This document shows positions 10,707 through 22,079 of a stretch of 64,000 nt of DNA, in pieces (position 1 is the first letter of the stretch; every line of letters starts with the position of its first letter). This DNA comes from Azolla caroliniana. Its lineage: Eukaryota > Polypodiophyta. The notes under the pieces were generated by a model that had not been told where the DNA came from, searched no databases, and saw nothing but the letters and a program-made list of their open reading frames with translations. Location of the stretch: the NCBI GenBank assembly GCA_043228905.1, contig JBHGNT010000008.1:12648001-12712000 (forward strand), given 5' to 3'. The position numbers and the translations under genes were made by a program.

Positions 10707-10724
10707 GAGGCCACCAAATTCCTC
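10707..10724 (-). CDS. MYB exon 3, first 18 bases upstream of the insertion
   Basis: The acceptor is GGTAG|GA (first base 10724). The frame from exon 2 continues as GGIWWPP and meets the GAGGC target copy at 10707-10711. The remainder of exon 3 resumes beyond the element at 5550, in frame, as PPMSPRE. Confidence 0.8.
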
Positions 10725-10924
10725 CTACCATATTATCATTATTGTTATTATTATCATTGATTCAACGAAATAAGCAAAAAGGAGCAGCCTTTATAGCCTT
10801 AGTGATGTGATTCTCACTCAATAATTTGTTTACATATTATACACGTCATGGTTGGACAAGTAGTGTTGCCCCCTCCCCACCACCACCAATTACAAGAATA
10901 TGATGAATAACCCAGATTTCATAC
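10725..10924 (-). other. MYB intron 2 (200 bp)
   Basis: GTATGA..TAG boundaries; AT-rich with ATT/TTA-type short repeats on the way to the acceptor. Confidence 0.75.
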
Positions 10925-11032
10925 CTGCAGATCGAAGTAATGGCTTAGTTAGTCGATGATGATGACGACCACTGCTGCTGCGCTGCTGGATGCTTTGGTT
11001 CTTATTGCTCAGATTTATATGATTGATGAGTT

Positions 11033-11071
<39 letters not shown>

Positions 11072-11353
11072 GGTCTTCTTCAGATGGCCGCCGATCACTA
11101 TGTTTAGTAGTAGTAATTGTTGTTGTTGTTGTTGTTGATGATGATGATGATCTCTGCTTTCTGGCCATGATGACATGCCATTGATTCTTAACGGAGTTGT
11201 CTGTTCTTCCGGGGAAGATCCGGGCAATCAACGCCCACTTGTTCCCATAAATCCTGTGCGCCACAAGCAGACGCTCCTCTTCCGTGTGGCTAAACGGCCG
11301 CCGGTTGATCCGAGGATCCAGCTGATTATACCATCGCAACCGACAGCTCTTCC
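10925..11353 (-). CDS. MYB exon 2 (end of R2, all of R3, Ser-rich linker)
   Basis: The acceptor is GATAG|GG (first base 11353) and the donor is CTGCAG|GTATGA (last base 10925); 429 bp, phase 1 in and out. It completes R2 with [13 protein letters not shown] and carries all of R3, where the first Trp is replaced by Phe as is usual in plants. After MARK the protein is a Ser/Thr-rich linker with a 12-serine run encoded by an AGT repeat (11033-11071). Confidence 0.88.
11033..11071. repeat. (TAC)n trinucleotide run coding poly-serine in MYB exon 2
   Basis: On the coding (minus) strand this is an AGT run giving 12 Ser. A pure codon repeat in a linker is likely to vary in length between individuals. 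Confidence 0.85.
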
Positions 11354-11663
11354 CTATCCCCCATCCCATCAAAATGATTCATCCATAATTATATATATAT
11401 ATATAATATTTCATATAAGAACATCTCACGCCCAACGAACCAACCAACTATAATAATAATTCAACACACACTCTCTCTTCTTCATTCGATGCCATTTAAG
11501 CTAAGTGTTTGATTGATTGATTGATTATTGTTGATGTGAGTATAGTGTTTGATTGATTGATTGATTGATTGATTATTGTTGATGTGAGTATAGTGTTTGA
11601 TTGACTATTGTTGTTGTGAGTATACAGTTCCAACATGTGGCAAGACATAACAATTATTCATAC
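11354..11663 (-). other. MYB intron 1 (310 bp)
   Basis: GTATG..ATAG boundaries. It holds a three-copy minisatellite (11505-11624) and short AT and CT runs. Confidence 0.8.
11505..11624. repeat. Minisatellite in MYB intron 1
   Basis: Three imperfect copies of a unit GTGTTTGATTGATT..ATTGTTGATGTGAGTATA, each with a different number of GATT steps; the last copy has diverged (TTGACTATTG). Confidence 0.85.
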
Positions 11664-12129
11664 CTGATCTCCCATCTAACTTCTCTGCTATTACGTTCCA
11701 ATTCTGCGCCCCATACTCTGAGACGAGCTCCCTCAGCTTCTCATCTTCCGCAGGCCTCCAATGGCCCCTGATGATACCTGTGCTACGACACCCTTTCACA
11801 ATTACCATACGATGAGGAGGAGGAGGAGGATTCTCCTCCTCATGGTGTTCATCAGCAGCAGCAGACTTACGATTATTATTGGTAGTAGTAGCACATGATC
11901 CTCCTCTACCTAGTCTTGTATGACCCTCATGATGAACCATCCCATCGTCATCGTCATCATTACAGAATTGGGTAACATTCAAGGACTTGGACCGCATATG
12001 GTGATGATGCTGCTCATCCATATGATAATAGTAACAATAATAATGATGATGATGGTAGTCAGTTGGCACGAAATTATGATATGTATGATAAAATTTTCTC
12101 TGTCCCCTACCTATTATTCTGATCATCAT
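11664..12129 (-). CDS. MYB exon 1 (N-terminal region and most of R2)
   Basis: The frame opens at two ATGs (12129, 12126) and ends at CAG|GTATG (last base 11664). Before R2 is a His/Tyr/Asp-rich low-complexity leader and a proline run. An ATG at 12021 followed by DEQHHHH is a second possible start, and a GGTAGG..ACAG pattern near 12110 could mark a 5' UTR intron, so the true start is unsettled. R2 tryptophans are present in GHW and NWN; the exon stops after GRS plus the first base of the Gly codon. Confidence 0.8.
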
Positions 12130-12898
12130 CGAGGGAAGGGGAGGGAGAGCTCAGAGGAGGATTCCAATCACTCAGAGAGCGGCGAAGAAGCCAGCCATGA
12201 ATGAGATAAAGGTAGTAGTAGTGGAATGGTGGTGATGCTAACCAGGAGCAGGCATAACGGTATGGTAATGGATTGATTGATTGGAAACATTGTTCATCAT
12301 CATCAATCAATCATGATTCATTCATTCATTGATGATCAGAGTGAGGAAGTAAAGGAGACCACGCATAAATACATATAGTATATGTACCATGTATGTTATG
12401 TATGTATGGGGACGATGAGAGAAAGAATCGTAGGGAGGCAGAGAAGGTTCAAAAGGGAGGGAAGTGCCCACTTTCGCTCCTCAGTTACTTTTGCATACAT
12501 ACTTACTTACTTACTTACTACCCGTACTAGTATTTATTTGAAACTATTATTATTAGTATTAGTAGTATTCTCCGTTTGTATGATCTCTCTCTCTCTCTCT
12601 CTCTCTCTCTCATGACTCATATATATGTATAGATAGATAGATAGATAAGAGTCAAGAACCAAGCAAAGCATAATTAAGCATGAATGAGCGTGAGCGTGGT
12701 CCAAAGAATAAAAATAATCTTCTTCTCTTCCTCACTAAAAATATTACTCCTTCTTACCACACACACAGCAGCAGCAGCAGCAGTAGTAGTAGTTAAATAA
12801 ATGGGTCTTGGTAACACGCACACACTCGTTTTCAAAGCGCCTTCAGCGTATGTGTGAAAGATGGAAATGAATATAGAAAGTAATAGAGGAGATGGGGA

Positions 12899-12932
<34 letters not shown>

Positions 12933-12950
12933 AGGTGGTACAGGTATGTA
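12130..12950. promoter_or_regulatory. Upstream region of the MYB gene with several microsatellites
   Basis: This should contain the 5' UTR and promoter; I cannot place the transcription start. It holds a CT run (12584-12611), a GATA run (12631-12648), CAG/TAG triplets (about 12766-12795) and a TG run followed by GA (12899-12932). No conserved promoter element is claimed. Confidence 0.4.
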
Positions 12951-15540
12951 GGTAAGGATGGGAACCTTTTCTCTTTGTTTAGATTATATTCCACTTATTA
13001 ACCTAACATTCGGTTTTGTAGAATTAGTTGCGACGCGTTACCACTACTACTGCTTACAAAATAACATCATAAACTTCTTTATTCCTTGCATTACTTCTAA
13101 GGTCATAATCATCATACTAGACACATATTCACATTAGCCAAGATGACTTGCCTCTCCCTATGTGAGTTTATCTCAACTTAGAAGTAAACAATTCAAAACG
13201 CACCAACTTAATCTCACTTCCAATGAATGAAACCAACTTACTTATACATCATATGGTTTTGAACATTCTCTCATGGTAGATCCTATTAAGCCATGTCAGC
13301 TTGTAGTCATTCCTATTCATTCACATAACTAAAAACACTTATATGCAACAAACAAATTGATGGCAACTATAAGTAGAGGAGAGGATGTGCACACATTAGT
13401 ATTAGACATATAGACACTCCTAGTGTTTCTCACAAATCTCTTTTTTACTAATATCAATTTTGAGTTTATTGGAAAGCTCAATCAAGAGACAACATATTAT
13501 TAAGTTTGCCAAGAACCAATAATGGTATCAATAGCTACATATCATTTTTAATGAATAATAGATAGAATCAAGTGTCTATGACTTTTATACGTGTAATGGT
13601 ACCCTTGACAATGAGTCTATCATGGATCATGTTAACTTAGTGGGTACCGGAAGGTTTAATGCTTGTGATGTTTTGAGTTTTATATTAACAAATACATTGA
13701 TGTGAATTTCCAAATCACAACCGGTCTCTCTTTCCTCCCCTTACTCTATTTGGATCTAAGTTTCCTAATATAGTTGGCAAACCAATCGTCAAGCATGTGG
13801 AACTTAAAATATGTTATAGTTGTTAACTCGACACGTGGTAAAAGCTAGAATATGTAGGATAACACTACGAAGTCTCGTTTACACAAAAGTGATTACTTTT
13901 AGGGAAAGTTTAACGAATGTCATCGTATTAAGGGTATTATTAATATATACAGTAACCATTCGGTTAAGTGTGCAATTTGAATGCAAGGAAAAAGTGCGCA
14001 CTTAGGTTTTTTTTAGTAGAATATTTTTTTCCCAATATTTTTTTCTCTTCTACTTCTAAGAAAGCACAGCCTCAACAACCATCACTCAAACCCTCCTTCT
14101 TGTTGTAATCACTCCCATGTTGCAACAATCCACATCGCTACTCACCACGCTATTGCTCCTACATTCTTCTCCATTTATGCATTTTCTTTTCTATGTATAT
14201 GTTTTTTGGTGGAGGAAATACCATGTCTTTGCTAGACACCTGACTTTTTTATTTGTTAGATTATAATTTTTAAAATAAAATATCTTATTGGAGAGGTAAT
14301 TCATATTCGTAATTGATTTTTAGATTACAATTTCTTAAGTTGGTTTCTGTTAAGTTTCAAAAACATTATACCCTAGAGTAGTAACATACATAGAGTCACG
14401 CCCTACCTATTTAATGGTAGCAATGGAAGATCTACGTTGAATTCATTCTATGGTTCACAACATCAGTTTTATTGAATACATATCTTGCTTCACAGAAAAA
14501 TTTCCGCGAAATTAGGTCAAGATTGTATTCACATCCTAAGATGTGTGCCTCCTTGATGGATAATACTCCAACTTAATTAGAGGAGACCCAATCCATTAGT
14601 CATTAAAATTTAAGCGATTTGTGACTTAAGTACCATCTATTTTTTACTTAAATAAGCTTGTATACATCTATCAAAGAGTTTAAACATTCAAAAGGTTTTT
14701 GTACATCTACAATTGATTGGTAGGGGAAGAAATATTGAGGTTGTCATATGCCTTAACTAGCTACTTTTGAACCAAGTTAACATATACTACGGAAGAATGT
14801 GAACCTTCTTCGAATCATGCGGTTACTTACTCTATCAAGATTAAATAATTAGCAAATATAAAAATTCAATGACACTAGGTTTTCTTAAAAAATGTTTATA
14901 TGTCGATTATGTCGATGCATAGAGAGAACTTTCCATACATGTCAACAAGTGTCCTCCTATTTAACTATATGTGAAATTAACTAATTAACATTACATATAA
15001 AAGAGATCAATTCAACCCATAAATGAGGTGTTGGACTTCGTTTGAATGATGAACAAGGCTATAAATTTGGTGTTAGTGGAACAACCATCATCTCCTTCTC
15101 CTTGTAACATAGGTAGACAATTTGGTATTGACCATTGGCAACCAAGTATGTAATGAGGATGGGGCGATCCGGTTTCTGGATATATAATAATATTATTAGT
15201 TATAAGAATGGACAGATCCAGAATGGACAGATCCAGATCCGGACTGATTCGTAGCCGGTTGTCGGTTAGGCATTGTCTTGTAGCATAGAACCGGATCGAT
15301 GTATTTAGACGACGAAATATTAATAGGAGCAAGTTTTGTTTTTGTATCTTGTGAATCTTTATGTTCCTATTTCGTTCTGCGCTTAATGTATGGATCTTAC
15401 GTGTGTAATTGAGGTGTGTTGTAAATCTAGATACCAAACCGGAAGATAACCGGTTATGGTTGTTAATGTTGAATCCCTTACCATAACCACCCTTTGGTAA
15501 AGTGTTCAGAAGGGACACCTTGTGTTAGAGGTAAGTCCGG
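12951..15540. other. AT-rich intergenic DNA without a recognisable gene
   Basis: Only short frames are present. A 168-codon minus-strand frame at 15012-15518 has no family features and low-complexity composition. No LTR pair or transposase signature seen. Confidence 0.45.
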
Positions 15541-17580
15541 CCTAGGAGTAACACAGTTTTGGCGACCACTAAGGCAACCCCCCTTTGAAGACGAAGTCAA
15601 AGACTAATACATGGCAATGATGAAATGTGCGATAATGGTGACAATGATGTTCAAGAAATCAAATTTATGATGTGTAGCAAATCAAATCAGTAATGTGCAA
15701 GAAATGGCGACCACACTGTGTTGGAAATGGCCATGATAACAAAAAAAAGAACCTGTCATAGCGACAAACGGAATGACGGAGAGATCTTCGACGAAAACGG
15801 ACCGAAGACAATCGTGACGACAACCGGACAGCCGGAAAAACATGGTTGTTCATGTCGAACAACAATGGAGATGACTGGGGGCGACGACTGGGGTGAACGA
15901 AGAATGTCGGACAAGGTCGACAACGACATATATGCGAAGAGACAAAGACTGCCGAAGAACAACTTGATGGTCGGAAACGGCCAAACGAATAGACCGGAAG
16001 AAGAATGATAGTGCCGGACAGAGACGGAGACAGAAACGGTGGCGGCAGTCAGACAGGGCCGACAGGACGACGACGATGCCTGACGACAAACGACAAAACA
16101 ACGGCCGGACCAATCGCCGGACAACGGACAACAGTAGCTAGGAGATGGCCGAAGCGACGGACAGGCAACCGAAAGGGCTGGACAGAGACGGGTAGCGGTG
16201 TCGACAGAGACGTTTGACGAATAGAAGGTTGGACAGTGGCCAGATCGACGGCCAAAATGTACAACGACGGCCGGATGATGGCCAAAATAGAGACAAGCCA
16301 GAGAGAGCTAATAGATGGCGACGCCGCCGGACAATGGCCGCACAGAGACGGTTGTAGAGCCAGGGACAGACGGCGACAACCGCCGCGTGAAGGATACTAG
16401 GGAGCTTCAGAAGGAGAGGAAGCAAAAACATGCATAGAACGAGGAGAAATAGAGCAGAAGGAAGAAAAAAGAATGAAGGAGAAGAAAGGACGGAGCAACA
16501 CAAATAGAAAAGAAGAGAAAGAATGATAGGAGAAATGGAATAAGAAGTCATGTAAGATATCGAGAGACGGAGAAAGCGAGCAGGAGAGACAGAGAAAGAA
16601 GAAGAAATAGGAAAAAGAAAGAAGACAGAAGTGGAAAAGGCAGAAGACCGGAAGAAGAAGAACACATGAAGAATAGGAAGAAATGCTTCCCGTTGCAAGC
16701 AGAATCCAAGGAAAAATAAACGATTATAATAATCATAATAATAAAACAAAAGAGAGGGAAAAACAAAACATAGGGGCATCGAACAAATTTCGAAACCGTG
16801 AGGGTATAGAGTGAAATTTCATAAACATGAGGGTACAATGCGTAACAATAAAAACTCATCCATATGGAGGAATTGAACAAGATTAACTTGCAAAGACTCA
16901 CAAATTAAAGGAAGAATACACATACATTCAACGTTTTTTTAAAGACCCAAATGATGATACCAATGTTCGTGAGCCAACAAAATGAGAATGTTCGTGTCGA
17001 GGAAGATTCGTTGACCGAAGGAGATGTTCGAGTCAAGCATTCCGATCGAGAGAGTCAATTGATGAGAGGACCAATGGAAGTTACGGTCGTATAAAGATGA
17101 TGATCAAGGCATGTGGGATTGACGTGCAAGGCACTCTCCCACGGGCATGCCATAATGTGTTACCGTACAAGATGTACGAAGAGCGAGGGTGGGATGTTAT
17201 AATATTGTTTATGTGTATGTGTAAATGTAATTGTGAGTGTGAGTAATTACGTATGTGTACACATGCACACGTGTGTGCATGTGGACGGATACGAGGAGGT
17301 GTGAGTGAGTGATTGGTGTGAATGTCCGAGGGGACTTGCACCCCTGTGTATCTACCCGTTTGTGGGAGTGAATGAAGAATGAAAGGAATAGTTCTCTCTC
17401 TCTCTCTCTTGTCATCTCTCTTCCCTTACGTTGAAACCCCTTGGGAGGGGGGTGGAGCCATTCTAGGCACCACCCCTCAATGCTTGTCAATATCTTCATG
17501 TTCTCTCTCACCATCATACCATTCATCATCTCCACTATTACACCATGTCTATCTCCATCATCAATCATCATCAGTATCAT
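15541..17580. repeat. Unclassified repeat-like island, GC-rich then purine-rich
   Basis: About 15770-16380 is dense in CCGGAC, GACGG and CGGCCGGA-like words; about 16390-16770 is almost all A and G on the plus strand. Long frames on the minus strand come from this bias and are Ser/Leu/Phe low complexity. Just before it, TTTTGGCGACCACT (15557-15570) could be a primer-like site. I suspect the untranslated interior of a non-autonomous LTR element, but see no LTR pair. A CT run lies at about 17393-17411. Confidence 0.3.
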
Positions 17581-17779
17581 AAATATTAACCCTAAAACCT
17601 ACAACATTTGGTGTAAGTGAATATGCAACTAGAAGTTTATCAAGAAAAAGGGTGAGGTACGATTACATGTCCAACAAAAAAATCAAAATACAAGAAAAAA
17701 AACTTTTAGAGGATCAAAAGGAATGCTTGTATGCTTGTGTTGATGCATTGCATTGCGTCCATTAGTTATTATGGAGAAG

Positions 17780-18215
17780 GCTCTATGATTGGTGACACAA
17801 ATGAATAAGGCAACTTGGGGTTAGTTAAGGAAATTTCGTCATCGTCTATGTTTGAATATTGTTAGTTTGTATGGTGAAGGAAGGGGCGTTGATTGAAATG
17901 ACCTGGAATTGTTGGTTTCATTGGAAAGACTCTATGCTATAGTCAATGAGTATGGTCCTAGTTATGTTTATAATATGCATGAAACGAGTTTGTTTTTTTA
18001 GTAGCTCCAAGATACATATTGCTTTTGCCTAGTGAAGATCCTACAACAAATCTAGGTATGAAAAATTAGTTCGATAGAGTTACCTTAGGTGTTTGTTGTA
18101 ATGCGATTGAAACTGAAAAAGTTTCCATTACAATGATCGGGAAGGCTAAGGAACCTGCTTGTAACATTGAAAATACCAACTATACCCCTTGTAAAATTGT
18201 CATGTAATGTTCTAA
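17780..18215 (+). pseudogene. Remnant of a pogo/Tigger-type DDE transposase
   Basis: Translating plus-strand frames piecewise gives LRKFRHR..YGEGRGVD, then LYAIVNEYGPSYVYNMHETSLFF, then VTLGVCCNAIETEKV and MIGKAKEPACN. These match in order the CENP-B/Tc5-type DNA-binding region and the DDE_1 core of Tigger-like transposases, whose consensus reads like VYNMDETGLFF and IGKAKEPAC (family knowledge). The first catalytic Asp is changed to His in YNMHET, and there are stops (TAGTAG at 17999-18004, TAG at 18067-18069) and frame changes. The rest of the DDE domain is lost. It is a dead fragment just left of element H. Confidence 0.65.
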
Positions 18216-18380
18216 TGCTACTCTTATTAGTTGAGTTCATTTCATTTAGGCTCAGCCTCGTTTTGTCTCTCTCTAGGCTTCCTATGCTTTGAAAGTTATG
18301 AATCATGTCTTGAGAGAAAATGTGTATTGGCATGCCAAAAAAGCCAATATAGTTTATATGTCTCCAAATTCGCAATACAC

Positions 18381-18689
18381 TATCATGATATGACAAGACT
18401 CAAACCCATAACCTTATGTTACATGGGTCAATCTCTTGACCACTACACTATCTATTGTAATACATAAGATATTATTTTTATTTAAGTTTTACTATAGAAA
18501 ATTAATGTATATTCCAGATTTCTCTAGAACATTCTAGAAGCTTCAAGACTACTCCTGAGAACACTATAAAAGGAGGCACAAGGCATTATTTGGAACCAAA
18601 TCGGTTCAACGCCAGTCTTAAGCCTCCTAGCCTTCCTTGTATATTCTTCTCAAATAATATATCGTTGTCATCATCATTTTCTCTCCCTC

Positions 18690-18729
<40 letters not shown>

Positions 18730-18821
18730 TCTCTCGGGTGTTCTACACCCTCTATTCCTCTTAGTACTAATATTCCTCTCTTAATACTAATTTCTTCTCC
18801 ATCTCAGTACTATTCCTGACA
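18381..18821 (+). repeat. 5' LTR of H
   Basis: It starts TATCATGATATG (TGTCATGATATG in the other LTR, so the TG end has mutated) and ends CCTGACA. Contains a long CT run at about 18690-18727. Confidence 0.85.
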
Positions 18822-18963
18822 ATTTGAACCAATTTCCCCTCATTCCATCTCCTCCTTTCCTCCTCTTCCTTTTATCTTCTTACATAACCCCTTTTTTCCG
18901 GTTTCCCTCATCTTCTTACCCCTTTTTTCCATTCATACTAATCCTCTTATCCTCCCTAGTAAA

Positions 18964-19943
18964 ATGGAAACTGTTGGCGCTCAGGAATACTAATCTGTTT
19001 TCTTGGAGCTCCAGTGCTTAAAAGAGAAATTTGCAGCACTAGAACAAGAAAATCACCGTTTGTTGGGAGATCTTCAACAAATAGCGCTGGAAAAACAACA
19101 ACAACACGGGGAGCTGAGTTACGTGTACAACAACTTGAAGCGACTATTGTATCACTACAACAACAAGGATAAGGAACTCAAGGGATTCACAAAGAACCCA
19201 AGATCGGTCTTCCTGCAAAATTTGATGGGACCCAATCACAGTTTAGAGGTTTTCTAAATCGGGTACGTTTAGTGATTCAAATGCATCCTTCTCGATATCC
19301 CACCGATGCATCACGAGTGTGACTATTAGGCACTCTACTTAGTGGCTCAACATTGGCATGGTTCGCTCCGTTGTTAGAAAAGGAATCTCCATTACTAAAC
19401 AATTTTGAAGAATTTATAAGAGAGTTTAAAGCTTGTTTTGGAGATACTGACAGCATAAGGACAACAATCAACAAAATCCGACGATTATGCCAAGGTGATC
19501 GTCCAGCCTCCGCATACGCTGCAGATTTCCGCCTATTCGTCGCCGATATCCCTTGGGATGATCAAGCATTGATGCAACAATTTCGTTATGGTTTACGCAA
19601 CGATGTCAAGGATTTACTCTTGACCTTCCCCGAAGAACCAAAGACATTAACAAAAGCAATCAGTCGCGTGGTGAGATGCGACAACCGCCTTTTCGAACGA
19701 CGTTAGGAATGACAATTCCAGATGCCGAGGGCAAGATCAGAGCCCACTTATGCCTCAGTGGTAGCGAAACCTTTTCCGAGGGATTCATATAATGCGTCTC
19801 CAGTGAATACTCCAACTCTGATGGAGATTGACACTACACGTCGTCGCAGACCATTATCGGAAGAAGAAAAGCAACAATGTCGAGCAAATCGACTATGTCT
19901 TTATTACGGTGGACCAGGGCATATTGCAGTAAATTGTCCCTAG
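18964..19943 (+). pseudogene. gag of chromovirus H, frameshifted
   Basis: A coiled-coil-like N-terminus rich in Glu, Gln and Leu (ALEQENHRLLGDLQ) is followed by a retrotransposon gag domain (STLAWFAPLL, FIREFKACFGD, YGLRNDVKDLL) in a shifted frame with a stop near 19320. A zinc knuckle at about 19895-19940 reads CLYYGGPGHIAVNC: the second Cys is Tyr, so it would not bind zinc normally. Stop TAG at about 19704 and further breaks follow. Confidence 0.8.
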
Positions 19944-20131
19944 AGGCCAAGAAGACAGGTAAACCAAATAGTTTCTAGTTCTAATTGTACTAAACCCGAG
20001 TCTATTTCAGTAGGAATATCTGATAGTCCTAAGAATACTAATTGCCCAAATCTAGCGAACAAATTTGATGTCCTTAGTCAGTTAGAAGAAGACTTAAAAG
20101 ACTAAGTCCATCCAAAATAGGAGTCGTTTGG

Positions 20132-20485
20132 TTGGACAACCTTAGATATGTGCAACCCATTAGTGGTTCTATTCCCTATAAGCAAGTTAGCAATGTGTTC
20201 ATAGCCCAAGTAATAGTTAGTACTAAAAGTACCCCTGCAGTACATGTCTTAGCACTTCTAGATTCCAGAGCCAAATCTTGCTTCATGGATAGGAATTTTG
20301 CCCAAGCTCATAAGATATCTCTCAGAAAAATCCCATGTCCAGCCTCTGTAGTAGTCATTGATGGTCGTCCCATTGCTTCCGGAAATATCATAGAAGAGTC
20401 AGAGCCCATTAATATTGTCCTAGATAATCTAGCGTGTGTAGTATCATTTAATATATTAGTATCCCAGAACATCCCATTGTTTTAG
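20132..20485 (+). pseudogene. Protease region of chromovirus H
   Basis: ALLDSRAKSCFMD corresponds to the retropepsin DSG motif, with the Gly mutated to Arg. The downstream LGLPWFELHN segment, usual between protease and reverse transcriptase in this group, is in a different frame. The domain is therefore inactive in this copy. Confidence 0.7.
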
Positions 20486-20599
20486 GATTACCATGGTTCG
20501 AATTACATAACTAAGACATAGATTGGAGAACAAGAGAAATACGGTATCAACAAGCCCAAGGATCTACTCATAAGATTGCAACCATTTCGCTACATCAGT

Positions 20600-22060
20600 T
20601 GTGGGAAGAAGGATGCAAGGAAGAAATGTTTCTCTTCGCAATATGAGTAAAACCCTCCGACACAACAAAAGAGGACTCCACCGTTCAACTTCTAAAGAAG
20701 TATCATCATTATGCCGATGTGTTCGATAAAGTACAAGCCAATACGCTTCCTCACCATTGATCGTATGATTGCCCCATCGATTTACAACCAGGAAAAGAGC
20801 CACCATGGGGACCAATCTACAACTGAGCTAGAAGTCCTTCGAGCCTATATAGAGGAGAATTTGGAAAATGGTTTCATTCGGCATTCGAAATCTCCAACCT
20901 GTGCACCCATTTTCTTCGTCAAGAAAAAGGATGGATCACTTTGTCTCGTTGTAGATTACCGTGGCTTGAATAAGGTCACCATAAAAAATAGGTATGCACT
21001 TCCCCTTATCTCAAGTCTTTTAGAATAGATCAATGGTGCAAGGTTCTTCACGAAGATCGACTTACGAGGAGCATATAACCTCATACGGATTTGACCAGGA
21101 GATGAATGGAAGACCGCGTTTCGCACCAGGTATGAGTACTTCGAGTATATGATCATGCTGTTCGGCCTCACTAATGTGCCATCAGTCTTCCAGCACATGG
21201 CAAATGATATATTCCGAGATCTCTTGGATGTTTGTTTGATCATCTATTTGGATGATCTGCTGGTTTATTCGAAGACCCTAGAAGAGCATGATTCTCATGT
21301 ACTGTTAATACTAAAATGACTTCGAGAACATGGTCTTTATGCAAAGCTGGAAAAATGTAATTTCGGGTGCAACTAGGTGGAATTTCTGGGCTATGTCATC
21401 TCCTCAGAAGGCATTTCCTTGGATCCAGCTAAGGTCAAAACGGTGGTAAAGTGGCAAAATCCGCGTTCGTTGCGAGATGTGCAATGCTTTTTAAGCTTTG
21501 CCAATTTCTACCGCAAGTTTATAGAGGATTACTCAAAGCTTGTTTTGCCTCTCACACAACTTACTAAGAAGGGACAATCGTTCGTTTGGTCTGAAGAAGC
21601 GGACATGGCTTATGAGAATCTTAAGAAGGCATTAACATCGGCTCCTATTCTAGCTCACTTGATCCGGAAAAACCATTCATCATGGAAGTGGATGCATCAG
21701 ATTTCGCATTGGGTAACATTCTATCACAACAAGGTAATGATGAAAACCTACATCCTGTAGATTTCCACTCACGCAAGTGTGATGTTGCCGAAATCAACTA
21801 TGAAATTCATGATAAGGAGCTATTAGCAATTGTGGACTCTTTTATGCAATGGAAGCATTTTCTAGAGGGATCCTCTCATCAAGTCACCGTATTCAGTGAT
21901 CACAAAAACCTTGCCTACTTTTAGAGTGCTCGTGTGTTAAATCAACGTCAAGCTCGGTGGGCCCAATTCCTCACGCGTTTTGACTTCAAAATTAGATATT
22001 GTCTGAGGAAGCACCAAAGGAAGGCAGATGCATTATCACGGCGTTTGTATCTAGCACCGC
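20600..22060 (+). pseudogene. Reverse transcriptase and RNase H of chromovirus H
   Basis: The match begins [19 protein letters not shown] and continues [43 protein letters not shown], then MLFGLTNVPSVFQ and the active site YLDD at about 21247-21258. RNase H follows with [21 protein letters not shown] and HKNLAYF, then KADALSRR. Several stops (for example at 21026-21028 and 21922-21924) and shifts break it. The catalytic motifs themselves are still visible, which suggests decay without selection rather than ancient divergence. Confidence 0.85.
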
Positions 22061-22079
22061 GTCTCAACGAGCCAACTTT

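Larger units (their letters stand above)
5138..12129 (-). pseudogene. R2R3-MYB transcription factor gene (subgroup 21-like), exon 3 interrupted by copia element T
   Basis: Three exons on the minus strand encode a two-repeat MYB protein. R2 starts RGHWRPAEDEKLRELVSEYG and ends [10 protein letters not shown]3 runs from INRRPFS to MARK with [18 protein letters not shown]. The C-terminus ends near FFDFLGVGG, which resembles the conserved tail of the MYB52/54/105/117 group (DNA-binding nuclear regulators linked to wall formation and organ boundaries; family knowledge). Both introns are GT..AG and phase 1; the first falls after GRSG, a position conserved in R2R3-MYBs. Joining exons and removing element T plus one target copy gives an open frame of 441 codons from 12129, or 405 from the ATG at 12021. 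The 5151-bp insertion lies 18 coding bases into exon 3, after the MYB repeats, so this allele should lose its normal C-terminus unless T is removed from the RNA. Confidence 0.88.

Noticed and set aside
15012-15518. 168-codon minus-strand frame
   Set aside because: No family motif, no exon signals, and composition like the surrounding non-coding DNA.
16138-16779. 213-codon hydrophobic minus-strand frame that looks like a membrane protein
   Set aside because: It is the complement of a purine-rich tract; Phe, Leu and Ser runs follow from base composition, and no second line of evidence exists.
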